This document shows positions 22,615 through 34,179 of a stretch of 64,000 nt of DNA, piece after piece. A model generated the notes under the pieces. It ran no database searches, was not told the origin of the DNA, and was given only the letters and a program-made list of their open reading frames with translations. Every line of letters begins with the position of its first letter. The stretch's first letter is position 1. This DNA is from Aphrocallistes beatrix (taxonomy: Eukaryota > Porifera > Hexactinellida > Sceptrulophora > Aphrocallistidae). The position numbers and the translations under genes were made by a program. The DNA is taken from the NCBI GenBank assembly GCA_963281255.1, contig OY725488.1, forward strand, positions 2,083,986 through 2,147,985. The letters are read 5' to 3'.

Positions 22615-23960
22615 CAGTTTGTCTCATAATTATTTAGAATTTGATGTTACATTTCAATCCATAGTCGATATTACTATTTTAAGTTCAATACCCACTAAGT
22701 AGACGTAAATAAGTGAAATAGTCTCTAAAGTTTACTAATTTGAATTTTTTTTACATTTCATTAGTTTGAGAATCTGCTCTCTCATCACGATGACGTCATA
22801 ATTAAATAATTTGGTGTATTTTCCTTCCTAAGACTTTATAGCCTTCTAGTGTTCTTTGAATAGCATTTCATGGCTCAGAGAATAAAGAGAGACCTTGTCC
22901 GAACGCTATTAGAGACCAACAAGTTAAGCCCAAAGGAGATCAGTGAGGAGGCTAGCGTTTCTTTGGCAACGGTTTACAATGTGAAAAATAAACTGAAAGC
23001 AGGGGACACACTTGAACATGCAAAAGGTGGGGGCAGGCCTGGGGATAAACAACACCGAATCGCTCGTTCTGTTGCTCAATACATCAAACAAGATGATGCT
23101 AGGTCAGTTCGCGAAATTGCCTCTGAAATAAACAACAAAGGAGGGCTATCTGTGTCGAAGGACACCGTACACCGTTGTTTGAGGAGAATGGACTATTCGA
23201 AGCCCAAGCCATACACTGTACCGATGTTGTCCAACAAGAACCGGCTTAAGAGGCTAGATTGGGCTAAAAAGAACAAAAGGAAGATGTGGTCCAGGGCAAT
23301 ATTTGCTGATGAGGCTTCATTTTGGCTTTCTAGGGGAAAAATAAGAATGTGGACAAAAAGTGGTAAAAAAAAGCCCCAGTATTCAGTGAAGCACTCGGCG
23401 AAAGTACACGTTTGGGCAGCCTTTTCTTCCATGGGAACCTTCCCCTTGTGCGTTTTCACTCAGAACATGGATACTACTTTGTATCTAAAAATCCTTGAAT
23501 GGCATTTGTTGCGACAGGCAGAGGCATTCCACGAGAAAAGGTGGTACTTGGTTCAAGACAACGATCCGAAACACACTTCACGTCTTGCCAAGCGATGGAT
23601 GGATGAAAAAATGCCCAACAAACTCTTAGATTGGCCAAGTCAGAGCCCAGACGTCAATCCCATCGAAAATATCTTTGGCTGGTTGAAATATCAGCTTGCA
23701 AGATCACGCCCGAGAACGATTAGCGAACTCAAGGCGAAGTTGGTTAACATTTGGGAGAGTCTTAGCCCGAAATTTCTTGAGTCCTATTGGAAATCGATGC
23801 CAAAAAGATGCCAAATGTTATTAGATAATCAAGGAAACAAAATTAAATATTGAACTACATATATTTCCGAATATTTGGGCATATCGATCACTTTATTTAG
23901 TCGAATGGATGTTGTCGTTATAGTAATTTTTATGATTCTAAATAATTATGAGACAAACTG
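22615..23960 (+). mobile_element. Complete Tc1/mariner transposon (DD35E spacing)
   Basis: 1346 bp. Terminal inverted repeats are identical for 26 bases, starting CAGTTTGTCTCATAATTATT (22615) and ending in its reverse complement at 23960. TA duplications are at 22613-22614 and 23961-23962. It encodes one uninterrupted transposase. It lies exactly between two oppositely oriented family A terminal motifs (left ending GTAATGA, right starting TCCTTAGAATTATAACTTG at 23964). Perfect ends plus an intact gene mark it as the youngest autonomous-type element in the window. Confidence 0.95.
22870..23853 (+). CDS. Tc1/mariner transposase, intact (327 aa)
   Basis: The cut-and-paste transposase of the surrounding element. 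Residues 1-50 form the first helix-turn-helix (KLSPKEISEEASVSLATVYN), a GRP-like hook follows (GGGRPGDKQ, residues 53-61), and a second HTH spans residues 65-115 (EIASEINNKGGLSVSKDTVH). The catalytic motifs are FADEASFWL (first Asp), VQDNDPKHTSR (second Asp) and SPDVNPIENIFGWLK (Glu). I count 35 residues between the second Asp and the Glu, one more than in Tc1 or Sleeping Beauty (34). That spacing is reported for the Traveler (DD35E) lineage; placement there is inferred from spacing alone. ATG is 255 bases inside the left end and the stop is 107 bases before the right end. Length is normal for the family and no codon is broken. Confidence 0.93.
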   Translation: MAQRIKRDLVRTLLETNKLSPKEISEEASVSLATVYNVKNKLKAGDTLEHAKGGGRPGDKQHRIARSVAQYIKQDDARSVREIASEINNKGGLSVSKDTVHRCLRRMDYSKPKPYTVPMLSNKNRLKRLDWAKKNKRKMWSRAIFADEASFWLSRGKIRMWTKSGKKKPQYSVKHSAKVHVWAAFSSMGTFPLCVFTQNMDTTLYLKILEWHLLRQAEAFHEKRWYLVQDNDPKHTSRLAKRWMDEKMPNKLLDWPSQSPDVNPIENIFGWLKYQLARSRPRTISELKAKLVNIWESLSPKFLESYWKSMPKRCQMLLDNQGNKIKY

Positions 23961-24059
23961 TATGTCCTTAGAATTATAACTTGATTAATGTGTACTCGAA
24001 CTAAAACAATATTATTTAAAATCCTTACTATTTTCAAACTAGTTATAAAGTTGGTATAT

Positions 24060-24419
24060 TCATGTGGAGAGATCAAACTGTAGCATATAATGTCATTTCG
24101 ATTTCAAATTCAGATTCTACACATTCGAATTACTCATATTAAAAGCCTTCTATTCACATATTAATTCATAAATTGAATAATTATCGATCTGTTTCACTTT
24201 GTGCCACTTTTCACTCCCATTACCATTAGACATGATGACGAGGAGTGCCACAAAGTGGCACAGTTTGATGAATCATAAACTTGGAAATGAATAAATCAAT
24301 TGAATTGCATCTAATGTGAGTAATTCGAATGTGTGAATTTTAAATCGAAATTACAATATCTTTATCACAAATTATGATGGAAAATAGTAACAATTTCAAA
24401 TACTTTGGTCCGATTACAG
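24060..24419. mobile_element. Family C MITE, diverged, left end missing
   Basis: Core GTGCCACTTTTCACTCCC / GTGCCACAAAGTGGCAC and right end AAATACTTTGGTCCGATTACAG then TATA. Inverted arms around TCACACATTCGAATTACTC are partly readable. Abuts family A copy 8. Confidence 0.6.
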
Positions 24420-24422
24420 TAT

Positions 24423-24860
24423 ACAAGCGCGGTTCGCTTTTTAGGCAGCGCGGCTGGCGGACACAAAGTATCCGCCAAAAAGCGCCCTTTGGGTGCTTAG
24501 GATCACATAAATGAATTAACATAAGATAGATAGCATCGCTGAATGTAGTATATATTACTGTTATAATCGATATCACTCGAAAAATCACCAAAATTGTCAA
24601 ATTTTCAACTTTTGATGCGTAATAATGACGTTATAACAGGGTAATGAGTTATCATATTTGAGATATATTAATATAACATTCTATTAAAATTTTAACTAAA
24701 TGACTGAGTTCTTGTCAAAAAACTGAAATTTCGATTTATAAAAATGGTGACAATGACGTCATAATTCGATGATGAGTCGACATTTTCATCTGAGCTCAGA
24801 ACCTAGTGGAGCCATAGCTAAAATTCTGCGCCTGGCATATTCTTCAATCAATTCGTTGCA
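24423..24860 (-). repeat. Family A copy 8
   Basis: ACAAGCGCGGTTCGC, diverged hairpins, TGACGTCATAATTCG, to TTCAATCAATTCGTTGCA, followed by (TA)n and a family C element. Confidence 0.85.
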
Positions 24861-24880
24861 TATAAATATATATATATATA

Positions 24881-25356
24881 CACTGCCTGTACAAAAGTAT
24901 TCGTGCACCCCATAATTCCCCATACGAATAGTTATAATACTGATTTATTTAGCGAGTCAAGGTATTTAATTGGTAAGAGATACACTTAATTTGACTTCAA
25001 ATTCGAATTCTCCACATTCAAATTCCCACTTTATAAGTTTTCAACTTAATTACTCTTCTTCAAGATTAAGTATTTTCAGCATTTGCTTTCCTATGCCACA
25101 TGTCGCGAGTGATCACCATTGTATATGATGGCATTGGGGGTATGAGGTGGCACAGTTTGAAAGATTTTGACCTTGTGAGAGTGTAAACAAGTTGAAAGAT
25201 TAAAAAGTGAGTTATTCGAATATGGAGAATTCGAATTTGAATTTAAATTAAGCGTATCTCTTACCAATTAAATACCTTGACTCGCTAAATAAATCAGTAT
25301 TATAACTATTTGTATGGGGAATTATGGGGTGTACGAATACTTTTGTTCAGGCAGTG
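24881..25356. mobile_element. Family C fold-back MITE, copy 1
   Basis: 476 bp between (TA)n tracts. Ends CACTGCCTGTACAAAAGT and ACTTTTGTTCAGGCAGTG. Inverted arms of about 170 bp (both contain TAATACTGATTTATTTAGCG) surround a centre with CTATGCCACATGTCGCG and GGTGGCACAG. Non-coding; TA target and CACTG ends suggest mobilisation by a Tc1/mariner enzyme. Confidence 0.9.
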
Positions 25357-25372
25357 TATATATATATATATT

Positions 25373-25398
25373 CATTAATCGAGTTTTAATAGTAAGTA
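25373..25398 (-). repeat. Solo family A terminal motif
   Basis: CATTAATCGAGTTTTAATAG followed by TAAG, without any family A body, between two family C elements. Confidence 0.8.
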
Positions 25399-25404
25399 TA
25401 TATA

Positions 25405-25876
25405 CACTGCCTGGACAAAAGTATTCGTTCACCCCATAATTCCCCATACAAATATTTAAATAATACTGATTTATTTAACGAGTCAAGGTATTTAATTGGT
25501 AAGAGATGCGCTTAATTTGACTTCGAATTCTTCATATTTAAATTACCCACTTTATAGGTTTTCAACTTAATTACTCTTCTTCAAGATTAAGTATTTTCAG
25601 CATCTGTTGTCCTATGCCACATGTCGCGAGTGATCACCATTGTATATGATGGCTTTGGTGGTATGAGGTGGCACAGTTTGAAAATGTTTAACCCTGTGGT
25701 AGTGTAAACAAGTTGAAAGATTAAAAAGTGAGTTATTCGAATATGAAGAATTCGAATTTTAAGTTAAATTAAGCGTATCTTTTACCAGTTGTAAAACTTG
25801 ACTCGCTAAATAATCAGTATAATAACTATTTGTATGGAGTTTTATGGGGTATACGAATACTTTTGTCCAGGCAGTG
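25405..25876. mobile_element. Family C fold-back MITE, copy 2
   Basis: 472 bp, CACTGCCTGGACAAAAGT to CTTTTGTCCAGGCAGTG with TA on both sides. Close to copy 1 along its whole length, same orientation of the central GCCACATGTCGCGAGTG block. Confidence 0.9.
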
Positions 25877-26232
25877 TATATACTATATATAATATTATAT
25901 GACCTGTACTAGACATTTTCATCACTTCATCATGCTAATCCAGTGTTTCCCAAACATTTTAAGATATGGACCCCTCGATCCCTCTGCCTATCTCCTGTGG
26001 ACACATTTAATTTACTTTTCAATTAATATTAATTCTTATCGATTCCAGTAATCATTTAAGATGCCCTAATGTTAATAATCAGTTCTCCTCTCAGTAGTTA
26101 TTTCAACTAGAAAATATATATGCTAAGGATCCCTGGAGTTGTTTTTTTAAAACAAAGAGATCTAAAAAATAAATTCCAGAGCTTGAATGTTAGTTAACAC
26201 AAATAACAAACTAATGAATTGTCAAGAATTAA

Positions 26233-26700
26233 TCAATGCGAGGGTTGTAGTTGATGTCCTTCGATCAGCTTGTTTATAGATGACTGAATTGTAGTGTGAG
26301 CTAACCGTAAATCACTGAATATTTCAAGTCGATTCCTTGACTTGGTTTTGATGAGACAAACAATACTAAACATTTCTTTGGCTAAATAGGTCGTGGATAA
26401 GGGTAAAATAACTGTAAACGCTCTATCATAAAGTTTTGGCGCAACATTTTCCATGGGTCAGCCAGAACTTATTCACGCCCTCAGTAGTGAATAAATGGCG
26501 TCCAACATCATTAACTGAGCGCTCCTTCCTTGTCCTCCATCGATGTATTCCACGTCTGAAAAAATAGCGCTAAACAGATTCATTACCTACGTATGTTTTT
26601 TAAACTCTTTCAATTCTGAGAACCGCTCAGCAAATTGTTCTGCTAATTCATCCAAGTGGTGTATTATATCCAGGTGTAAAGTTTCGTCGATTTTATTTAT
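26233..26700 (-). pseudogene. ZBED5-like hAT transposase, C-terminal fragment
   Basis: Reads HLDELAEQFAERFSELKEFK (near 26660-26600), then after two stops PLSTTYLAKEMFSIVCLIKT and KSRNRLEIFSDLRLAHT, ending HQLQPSH. This is the hAT dimerisation end of the ZBED5/SCAND3-like type, as in the longer copy at 61290-63071 (PTSYLVEKGFS, KQRNRLDIV). Cut by family A copy 9 at about 26753; no N-terminal part is seen beyond it. Confidence 0.75.
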
Positions 26701-26752
26701 AAATCCATAGCAAAAAGCTAATGAAAGCTAATGAAAGTTAATGTTGTTAAGT

Positions 26753-27228
26753 AGCTGATTTTGGCATGTAGGAGTCTTTTGGCTATGGCTCCAGTAAGTT
26801 CTGAGCTCAGACGAAAATGTCGACTCATCATAGAATTATGACGTCATTGTCACCTTTTTTATAATTAGAAATTTCAGTTTTTCGACCATAACTCAGCCAT
26901 TTTATGTGATAGAAGGCAGAAATTTTATTAGATTGTATATATGATTATACCTCACATATGATGCAACTATCAAAAAAAGATGACTCATCACTTTGTTATG
27001 GCGTCATCATTACGCATCAAATTTTGAGATTTTTCGTGCGATATAGATTATAACAGTTGGACAGATGTATTTATAGATGTTATCTCCCTTATAGCTAATC
27101 AATGTGACCCCAGGCGACAGAAGGGAGCCTCCGGCGCACACAAACTGTCCGCCAGCCGCGCAGCGCAAGCAAGCGAAGCGCGCTTGTATATATATAAATA
27201 TACATTAATCGAGTTTTAATAGTAAGGA
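26753..27228 (+). repeat. Family A copy 9 with terminal motif at the G end
   Basis: Starts at AGCTGATTTTGGCATGTAG, ends GAAGCGCGCTTG, (TA)n, then CATTAATCGAGTTTTAATAG and TAAGGA. The only well-preserved case with the terminal motif beyond the G end, showing that the motif can stand inverted at both ends. Confidence 0.9.
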
Positions 27229-27737
27229 TATATATATATATATATACTACTATATATATATATAATTACAATATATCATTAGGTTCAACCTCATATAGGT
27301 TATCTTTGGTGAAAATCACATGGTGTGTATATCTTTGTTATCCTGAAACTTAAAAATTCAATTTTGGTAAATTTATAGGTTTATAAAAAATAAATTTTTG
27401 ATTTGATTATACAAGTTTCAAAAAATTTCAAATTATTAGGATACAAGCTATACAAGTAGCTATACGATTATTATTAACTAATAGAGCGAACATATTGAGA
27501 GTATTGGAATATATTGGAACATAGGAGGAGATTGTATTATAAATTATCCTACTTTCCTACCTAAATATTTATTTGAGGAATTAAATTGGACTATTACTAA
27601 TCATTTTCTTCAAATAGAATCCTTTTAAATAGTTCATCTTGCTTGATTGTGTAGAATTTGTGGTTTTACACTTAAAATTCTAGATTTGTATCGAAATTTT
27701 GTGTAGAATGTTCACTTTGGTCTATCAAACACAGACA
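27229..27737. other. (TA)n and unrecognised AT-rich sequence
   Basis: Imperfect (TA)n at 27229-27265, then about 470 bases with no recognised feature. Confidence 0.4.
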
Positions 27738-28920
27738 TTTTTGTTACGATTCCAAACCTTCTTCCGAAAAATCCTTTAATCCTCTCTCACCGTTGTTTAG
27801 ATCAATCAAGACTGAATAATGGGACAAAATGTTGTGTACAGTCTTTTCAAGAATTATCTCATCAATTTCCTTGCAGTAATAATCGAGTTCTTCCGGATTG
27901 ACCTTTTGGCCACTGTTATAAATACGTAGAATTGCTCCCAAATAATTATACAAGGTTTCATTCATTTCATGGTGTTCATTGGGCAGAATTGTCAAAATCC
28001 AATAAAGGAAATCTTTCTTAAAATTGTCATCCCTCAACATACATCTTCTCACCACATTCCCAGTAGCTGAAGTTCCACCTTGTGAAGTTGGTTTGTCAAT
28101 AACGATGGAAAGTCTTTCTTCGATTAAGGAACAAATACATGTATTTGCCTCGATTACGTCATAATCACTATGTTGCCATTTATTTGTTTTCTGGTTTGTA
28201 AATGACATAAAAGTGTCTTAAACCATGCAAAAGCACGCAAATATGCGTGCAAGAGAGATTGCAGATAAAACATTTTCAGTTGAAGTTTGTTTGTAGTGAT
28301 TCCAAGTCTTTCAAATGAGACAAAGCTAGAAATTCTTGTGAATTCACTGATTCGAACAGGCTCTTAGCATCTTCAATTTTCTGTTTATTGGATATCCCTC
28401 GCGAACAAAGTCTATTTTGTGACATTGTTTGAAATCAGCAGTACAAAGCTGACACCAAGCACCACTAGCATCTGATAACAATTTTGACATTTTGGTATCA
28501 AATTGGGATCGAGTAAATTTACAAAACAGTTTGCCATAAGAGTTTCAATCCTATTCTCTTTTAGACCTTCGAGTTTATGATTAATCAAAGCGTCCATGGC
28601 AAACTTCACATTATCATATGTTTCTGCATAGATAACAATCCAATTGGCTTCAAGCTAAAAGCAGAATTTGCATTTATTTTGCATCCGCTATTGCAAGGCA
28701 CTTTAACCTAAGAAAGAATATTTTTTGTATCCGAGTTATGTGTAGTTCCTGTTGGACCTTTGAATATGATCCTAGTCCATCATGGCAATCGCACAAATGA
28801 ATTTTCTCCATGAAAGTCGAATCGTTGTAAATTTGGAATATCGTGGAGCAACTCCTGAATAGTTTGAGTAACGATTGTTTTATGAGATATGCCAACTCCA
28901 ACGGTTTGATTGAAAGGACC
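27738..28920 (-). pseudogene. RAG1/Transib-like transposase relic
   Basis: Broken coding sequence, minus strand. From 28901: IHLCDCHDGLGSYSKVQQEL. From about 28600: FAMDALINHKLEGLKENRIE, then LLSDASGAWCQLCTADF and KIEDAKSLFESVNSQEFLAL in a shifted frame. From 28208: WQHSDYDVIEANTCICSLIE, RLSIVIDKPTSQGGTSATGN, EEIVHNILSHYSVLI-type text and a final FSEEGLES. The order (an Asp motif, then an A/S-G-x-x-C-x-L-C pair, then a H-N-x-L-x-H block and a S-E-x-x-E-S motif) parallels the RAG1 core, where these hold the first Asp, the zinc-binding CxxC and the last catalytic Glu. A two-base loss makes the stop right after GLES. The central Asp region is not readable. Homology is judged by motif order only; other repeat-borne families are possible. 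Confidence 0.55.
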
Positions 28921-29066
28921 TGGGACTGGGAAAATATATTTAGTTAAGTTTACTTGTTTTATGTATACAGATAGTTTTTAATACCAGGCATTTTGACATC
29001 CTCTGAAGCAAACACTCGTCTGAGTTCGATATACTTTCTCTTCACCGATTTCAAGAGAATCAACGA

Positions 29067-32028
29067 GGATACAGCTATAGTTTTGGACCGGAACTTTTAT
29101 CACCCATTTCGATTAAGGTGTTCTAGCGTATTAGAGCTCGTTAAGATATGAAGAATGAACTAAACAAGATTCAAAAATCGGACAAAGAATTGACCGAGTT
29201 ACACTGATTTTTCTGTTATAATCCAAAGAATATGGGAAAATCGTGTTATAGTGATTGAAACCAATCATGTACTAATTATTGAGTTATGCAACATCCGTGT
29301 ATCCGCATACTACGTAAACACGTTTTGTTTTGTTTTGTCAAAATCATGATGCAACTACATTTCACATCTAAATGTGGTTATTGCAAGTTTTAATCGGAAA
29401 GTTGACGATTTATTTTAAAGATACAAGTACAATATTTACTGCTGTGGATAATGGAATTTGATTCTGAACCAAATATATTTTTAGCAATTTTAATAAGATA
29501 TTATGCTGAGGAAAGAAGTATATACTCCTCAACGTCTGTATCCATTGAAATTAAACATCAATATTTGTCTCAAATTTTATTAAAATTCTCATTCTACAGT
29601 ATATACAATGAAATCATGTAAATTTTATGGGATATGAAATCGAATATTAAACGTTTTCTACACATTTTGAGGAGTGATCAGCTAATGTATATATTTTTCA
29701 TCCCGATATCTAACAGTTTACATTTTCGAATTATATACTAGCTATATCACATCCGAATTAACTGCATATAATTATGACAAAAAATGTTGTCGATATACTG
29801 ATATTAGATCTAAAAAATGATCAATCGTAGTCCTTGAAAATAAGATTCAGAATATATTCCTTTGAAGACCATTGCAACCTAATTAATATATACCAGGGTT
29901 TTATTCAAATATTTTTGTGCTGATTCGAAAAGAAAAAGGCACTGTCAAGCTTTGGAGGATGGGTTAAAATGATTATTGCATCGATTCTCATGAATTTCCG
30001 TTCCCAAAGGTTGCCTCCCTGCAACAATCATTTTTGTCCAGTCATTTAGGTGTCGACAGATTTCATGAACAATATAAATATACCACTGATAAAGTAATAA
30101 TTCAAATATTACATGATTCGAAAACTTTGATCATAGGTAAACAACCCAAATGTTTCAATGAATTTTATCATTGCTTTTCTACTAAGAGTCAATTAAGTTA
30201 ATTAACTATGTGTGCACTTGTGTGTTTTGTTCGAACACATGAAAGTACTTCAAAACCACTATATTTTATAAAGTTACTGCAAATATTGATGCACGTTACC
30301 ACAAACAATATCTTTGCATATCAAACTGTGAAATGTATCTAAGGTTGGCTAGGTGTTTGATATATAAAATCATTACTTACAAATATTGCAGCCCTAAATG
30401 AATCCAATTTTAATACCAATCACCTTTGCCGCCATCCTAGGAAACTTTATAATCGATGATATAATATTACTCGCACATGATACAATTAAGAATGTTATTG
30501 CTTGGATGAGAAGTCATGGGGCACATAGAATGAGGTGTAGATGTGGTGAAGAGATGTATCAAACAAAGTCGACTCATTATCAAGATGGCTATGAATGGAG
30601 ATATACACCTTGCAGAGGTAGATGTTCGCTCAGACAAAGGTCTTTCTTCACACCATCACATCTCACACTTCCATTGTTGCTGAAGTTTATATACTATTCC
30701 AGTGAAGAGATACAGTCACATGCTTTCTTAGAGAAACACTTGGGATGGAGTCCGAATGCTGTTGTAGATTGGAAGAAGTTTCTCAGGGACATTTGTGTGG
30801 AAGAGTTACTTGTTAATCCAGAGCCTATCGGTGGAGTAGGCACCATAGTTGAGATCGATGAATCCAAGTTTGGAAAACGCAAGTACAATAGAGGAAGACT
30901 ATTAACTGGACAGTTGCTATTTGGTATGGTTGAGAGGGATACAGATAAAATGGTGATGGTTACTGTACCAGATCGTTCAGCTACTACACAACTACCTATT
31001 ATCCAAACATTCGTTTTACCTGGAACAATTATGTACTCTGATGAATGTGCATCTTACAACATTTGAGCGTACATGGGTTATCATCACGAGACAGTGAATC
31101 ATTCTGAACATTTTGTTGATCCAACCACTGGAGCGCATACTCAGAAAATTGAAGTAAGTAAGGGAGGAGTTAAACCAAAGCTGAGGAGATCACAGACCAC
31201 TAACCCTGACCTACTTGAAAGTTGAAACGCACACTGTAGAAGTATGCTGGAGGAGGAGACACAAGAGGAAATTTTTGAAACCTTAATTTCAGAAATCAGA
31301 AGGCTATATATACCCTGTTATTTAAAATAAAACGTACTTTAAAAATTATCATAATCTAGATAATTTTCATTGTATTTAACTTTTACAATAAAATGTGAGC
31401 CGTATGACAATACATGACCATTCTCAGCTAATTCAAAAGGAAAATAAACATCTATGCTTTTCTCAAAAAGTTTTCTTACTTTAAATTAGGTGCGATTTCA
31501 CTATTTCAGGTCTTTAAATTATATATAAACAATTACACTACATTATACTGAACATTTCGCTATTCTTTATCAACAGCCTCTATTTGCTGTTAAGCGCTCT
31601 AGTTTGCATTTAGCTTTTACTTGTTGGTACTTGTTAACTATTAACCAAGGCTGGTAGCAGCTATACTGTTTCAATTTTTGGTTATAACGTTAGCATTGTA
31701 CTCAACATTTTCAATGAAAACATGCAATGACCACATTTAGAAGGGAAATATAGTTATCATCATGATGAATTAACCTCAAAACAATTTGCGTTGTATGCGG
31801 ATACACGGATGTTGCATAACTCAATGATTCGTGCAGAATTGGCTTCATTCACTACAACACGATTTTCCCATATACTTTGACTTACAACAAAATCAGTGTA
31901 ACTCGGTCAATTTATGTCCGATTTTGAATCTCTTTAGTTCTTTCTTCATATCTCAACGAACTATATAATACTAGAACCTTTATCCAAATCGAGTGATAAA
32001 GTTTCCGGTCCAAAACTATAGTTGTTGC
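29067..32028 (+). mobile_element. Merlin DNA transposon
   Basis: 2962 bp. Inverted arms of about 245 bp: 29067-29313 (GGATACAGCTATAGTTTTGG inward) and 31783-32028 (inverse: CCAAAACTATAGTTGTTGC). ATCAACGA occurs directly at 29059-29066 and 32029-32036, an 8-base TSD as known for Merlin. An ISXO2-like transposase gene lies between. Outside the gene the interior (29314-30397 and 31226-31782) is AT-rich and shows nothing recognised. Confidence 0.9.
30398..31225 (+). pseudogene. Merlin (ISXO2-like DDE) transposase with one stop
   Basis: Starts MNPILIPITFAAILGNFIID. A zinc-ribbon-like block follows (RCRCGEEMYQTKSTHYQDGY ... CRGRCSLRQRSFF, residues 45-85). The catalytic core is TIVEIDESKFGKRKYNRGR (first Asp) and GTIMYSDECASY (second Asp). 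A TGA at 31064-31066 interrupts; the same frame continues YHHETVNHSEHFVD and GAHTQKIE, which holds the catalytic Glu, and stops at 31225. Only this one nonsense codon separates the copy from a full-length frame of about 275 codons, so it may be a recently silenced gene. Confidence 0.88.
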
Positions 32029-32036
32029 ATCAACGA

Positions 32037-32842
32037 AGTAAGGACATTTTTCAATTGTAACTTGATTTTTATAGTGGCTACAGTACCAGTTTCAATTATA
32101 TCTTAACATATTGAGCTTTCAAAATCCCAACATTTCCGTGAAACATTGTAAAGCATAGACTTGTTTCAGAGTCTCGTTCTCTTATTCCGCAATGGATTCT
32201 ATATGATCAAAAAAAGATTGAAAATGATATTTCAATCTTTGTTGGTCAATTCTCTTTGCGATTTTCTTATATCTTTATTAAATCCTCTTCAAAAAATGCT
32301 TCCTCCGATTATCAGTTAGAACAGGTGTAGGACCTGTTGGTTGATCCTTTCTATCTTGATCAATCGTATAAAATGAATAATCTAGCCAATCTGAAACGCT
32401 TTTAGAATGAGATTTTCTTATTGAATCCTTTTAGCTCTTCAATGATGCAAACTTGAGCCTTACTTTGTCCAAATGATTTACGGCATTTGAGAGACACTCT
32501 TGAAAAATCTTCGCACTAGCTGTAGCATTATTATCATTTGATGTATAGATCTCGTAGGTTTCTCGACTATTATTATTATTGAGAGGAGTGAGTGAATTAA
32601 CAATAATCATAATATTATTTAAAATAATATAGAATATATCGTATAGAGTATGATAGAAGCTTGGATTCATACACCTATTTATTTACTGGCATGGTTCAAA
32701 GAAATAAACCCTTTTGACTACGTTATTCTATTGTAGTTATTCACAGAGTGTATAATGAATCCAAATTATTTACTCATGGTACCCGAATTTTAGGTTTCTG
32801 CGGGTCCCATTTATTTTTTCAATTTAAAGTATAATGTATATA
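32037..32842. other. No recognisable gene
   Basis: AT-rich with chance frames only. Confidence 0.4.
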
Positions 32843-33270
32843 CAGGGTGGCAAATAAGTTCTGTCCCATTTAAAAATTGTTATAACTTTATCATAAGACG
32901 AGATATTAACTTGTAATTTTGCAATAAATCCGACTCCGCACAACCTTTCTGTTCCGTATGTTGGTTGCAGAGACGGGACGTCCACTTCTTGGTCTGTCTG
33001 TAGTGTTGCCAATGTCCCTATACCTTTTGATAGTGCGGTAAATGAATTTACGTCGCGACTTTTCCCTTGAAGGTAAAATTTAATAATAGCCGCCCTGTCT
33101 TCTTCCATGATTCAAAAAAAATGTTAATTGGTTCCGATTGTTTGAAATAACTTAGAAATATGATTACAATAAACATAGTAACTGATGTTACAGCAATATT
33201 ACTTGACTTGGTTGGTTAGTAAAGAAATAGACTACATCAAACTTTGGGACAGAACTTATTTGTCACCCTG
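32843..33270 (-). mobile_element. 428-bp mariner deletion derivative
   Basis: Ends CAGGGTGGCAAATAAGTTCT and AGAACTTATTTGTCACCCTG with TA on both sides (32841-32842, 33271-33272). On the minus strand from 33108 it keeps the transposase N terminus (MEEDRAAIIKFYLQGKSRDV), i.e. the first helix-turn-helix of a mariner-like enzyme. The catalytic part is deleted. A non-autonomous derivative of a mariner element. Confidence 0.85.
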
Positions 33271-33272
33271 TA

Positions 33273-34179
33273 CATACTTACAAAAACCTGCAAAAGCATC
33301 TCGATTTAAAATTTTTGGCATTCAAAAAAAATCGTTAATAATTTAGACATTGTAGACCGTAATCCATGTGTTTATAATAAAATAATATTGGATTATCTTA
33401 ATTCCTGTAACAAATACGTAAGTCAAATTCAAGTCATTATTTTCAGTACAACTGCATAATTGGATGTTATTTGTTTCAGCGTTATTTCCAAAAAAATTCA
33501 TACTTGATTTCGAACAAAATCGCCAGTATGTTTTCAAAATAGTGAAATCAATATTTTTCAAATTGTTTTATTTTTGGTAGTGATAGTTTAGTTCAATTTC
33601 GGATATAAATTCTGATTATTTACTAGATTGTAAATTACCACTTAAAAAACACTTTATTTGAGACATCTTGGAAAAGCCAATTTCCACATGTTGCGCAATA
33701 TTATTCTCCTCCAGATCATAATCTATGGGGTTCAAGTAAAAATGGTAGAATTTAGTTTAGCGAGCGATCAATTGGAGGGTACAAGCACTTTGATGACACT
33801 TCAGATACATTTACGGTAGGAGTACTGTTACAAACTATCGACACGATAATTTGGATGAAAATGTAAATTTATGGTTGAGATGTGTGAGGAGGGATTTCCC
33901 TTGTACCTCCCCCATCTTCCCTTGATATTACGATATGATGCATGAAAATATCAACATATAACTCCATTCTGAATCTAAAGTTACCATACATGTTGAAAAC
34001 AAAGTCGCATGGAACATTTCAACTCACAAGTAAAAAAAAGTTGCTATCCTGCATGTGGGGATGAAGTGTGTCCTTTACAAGAATGCCAACTGTCGATGTT
34101 TTCGATTACGAGAGCTATCGCGAGCGACTTCCTATAGATTAATCCTTTTCAAAGAGTAATTCAGTAGCATCTTCATCAA
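33273..34179. other. No recognisable gene
   Basis: AT-rich, with short chance frames. No motif or repeat noticed. Confidence 0.4.

Noticed and set aside
24881..25876. CRISPR-like direct repeats
   Set aside because: The two units are 470-bp fold-back MITEs with TA duplications, not short repeats with spacers.
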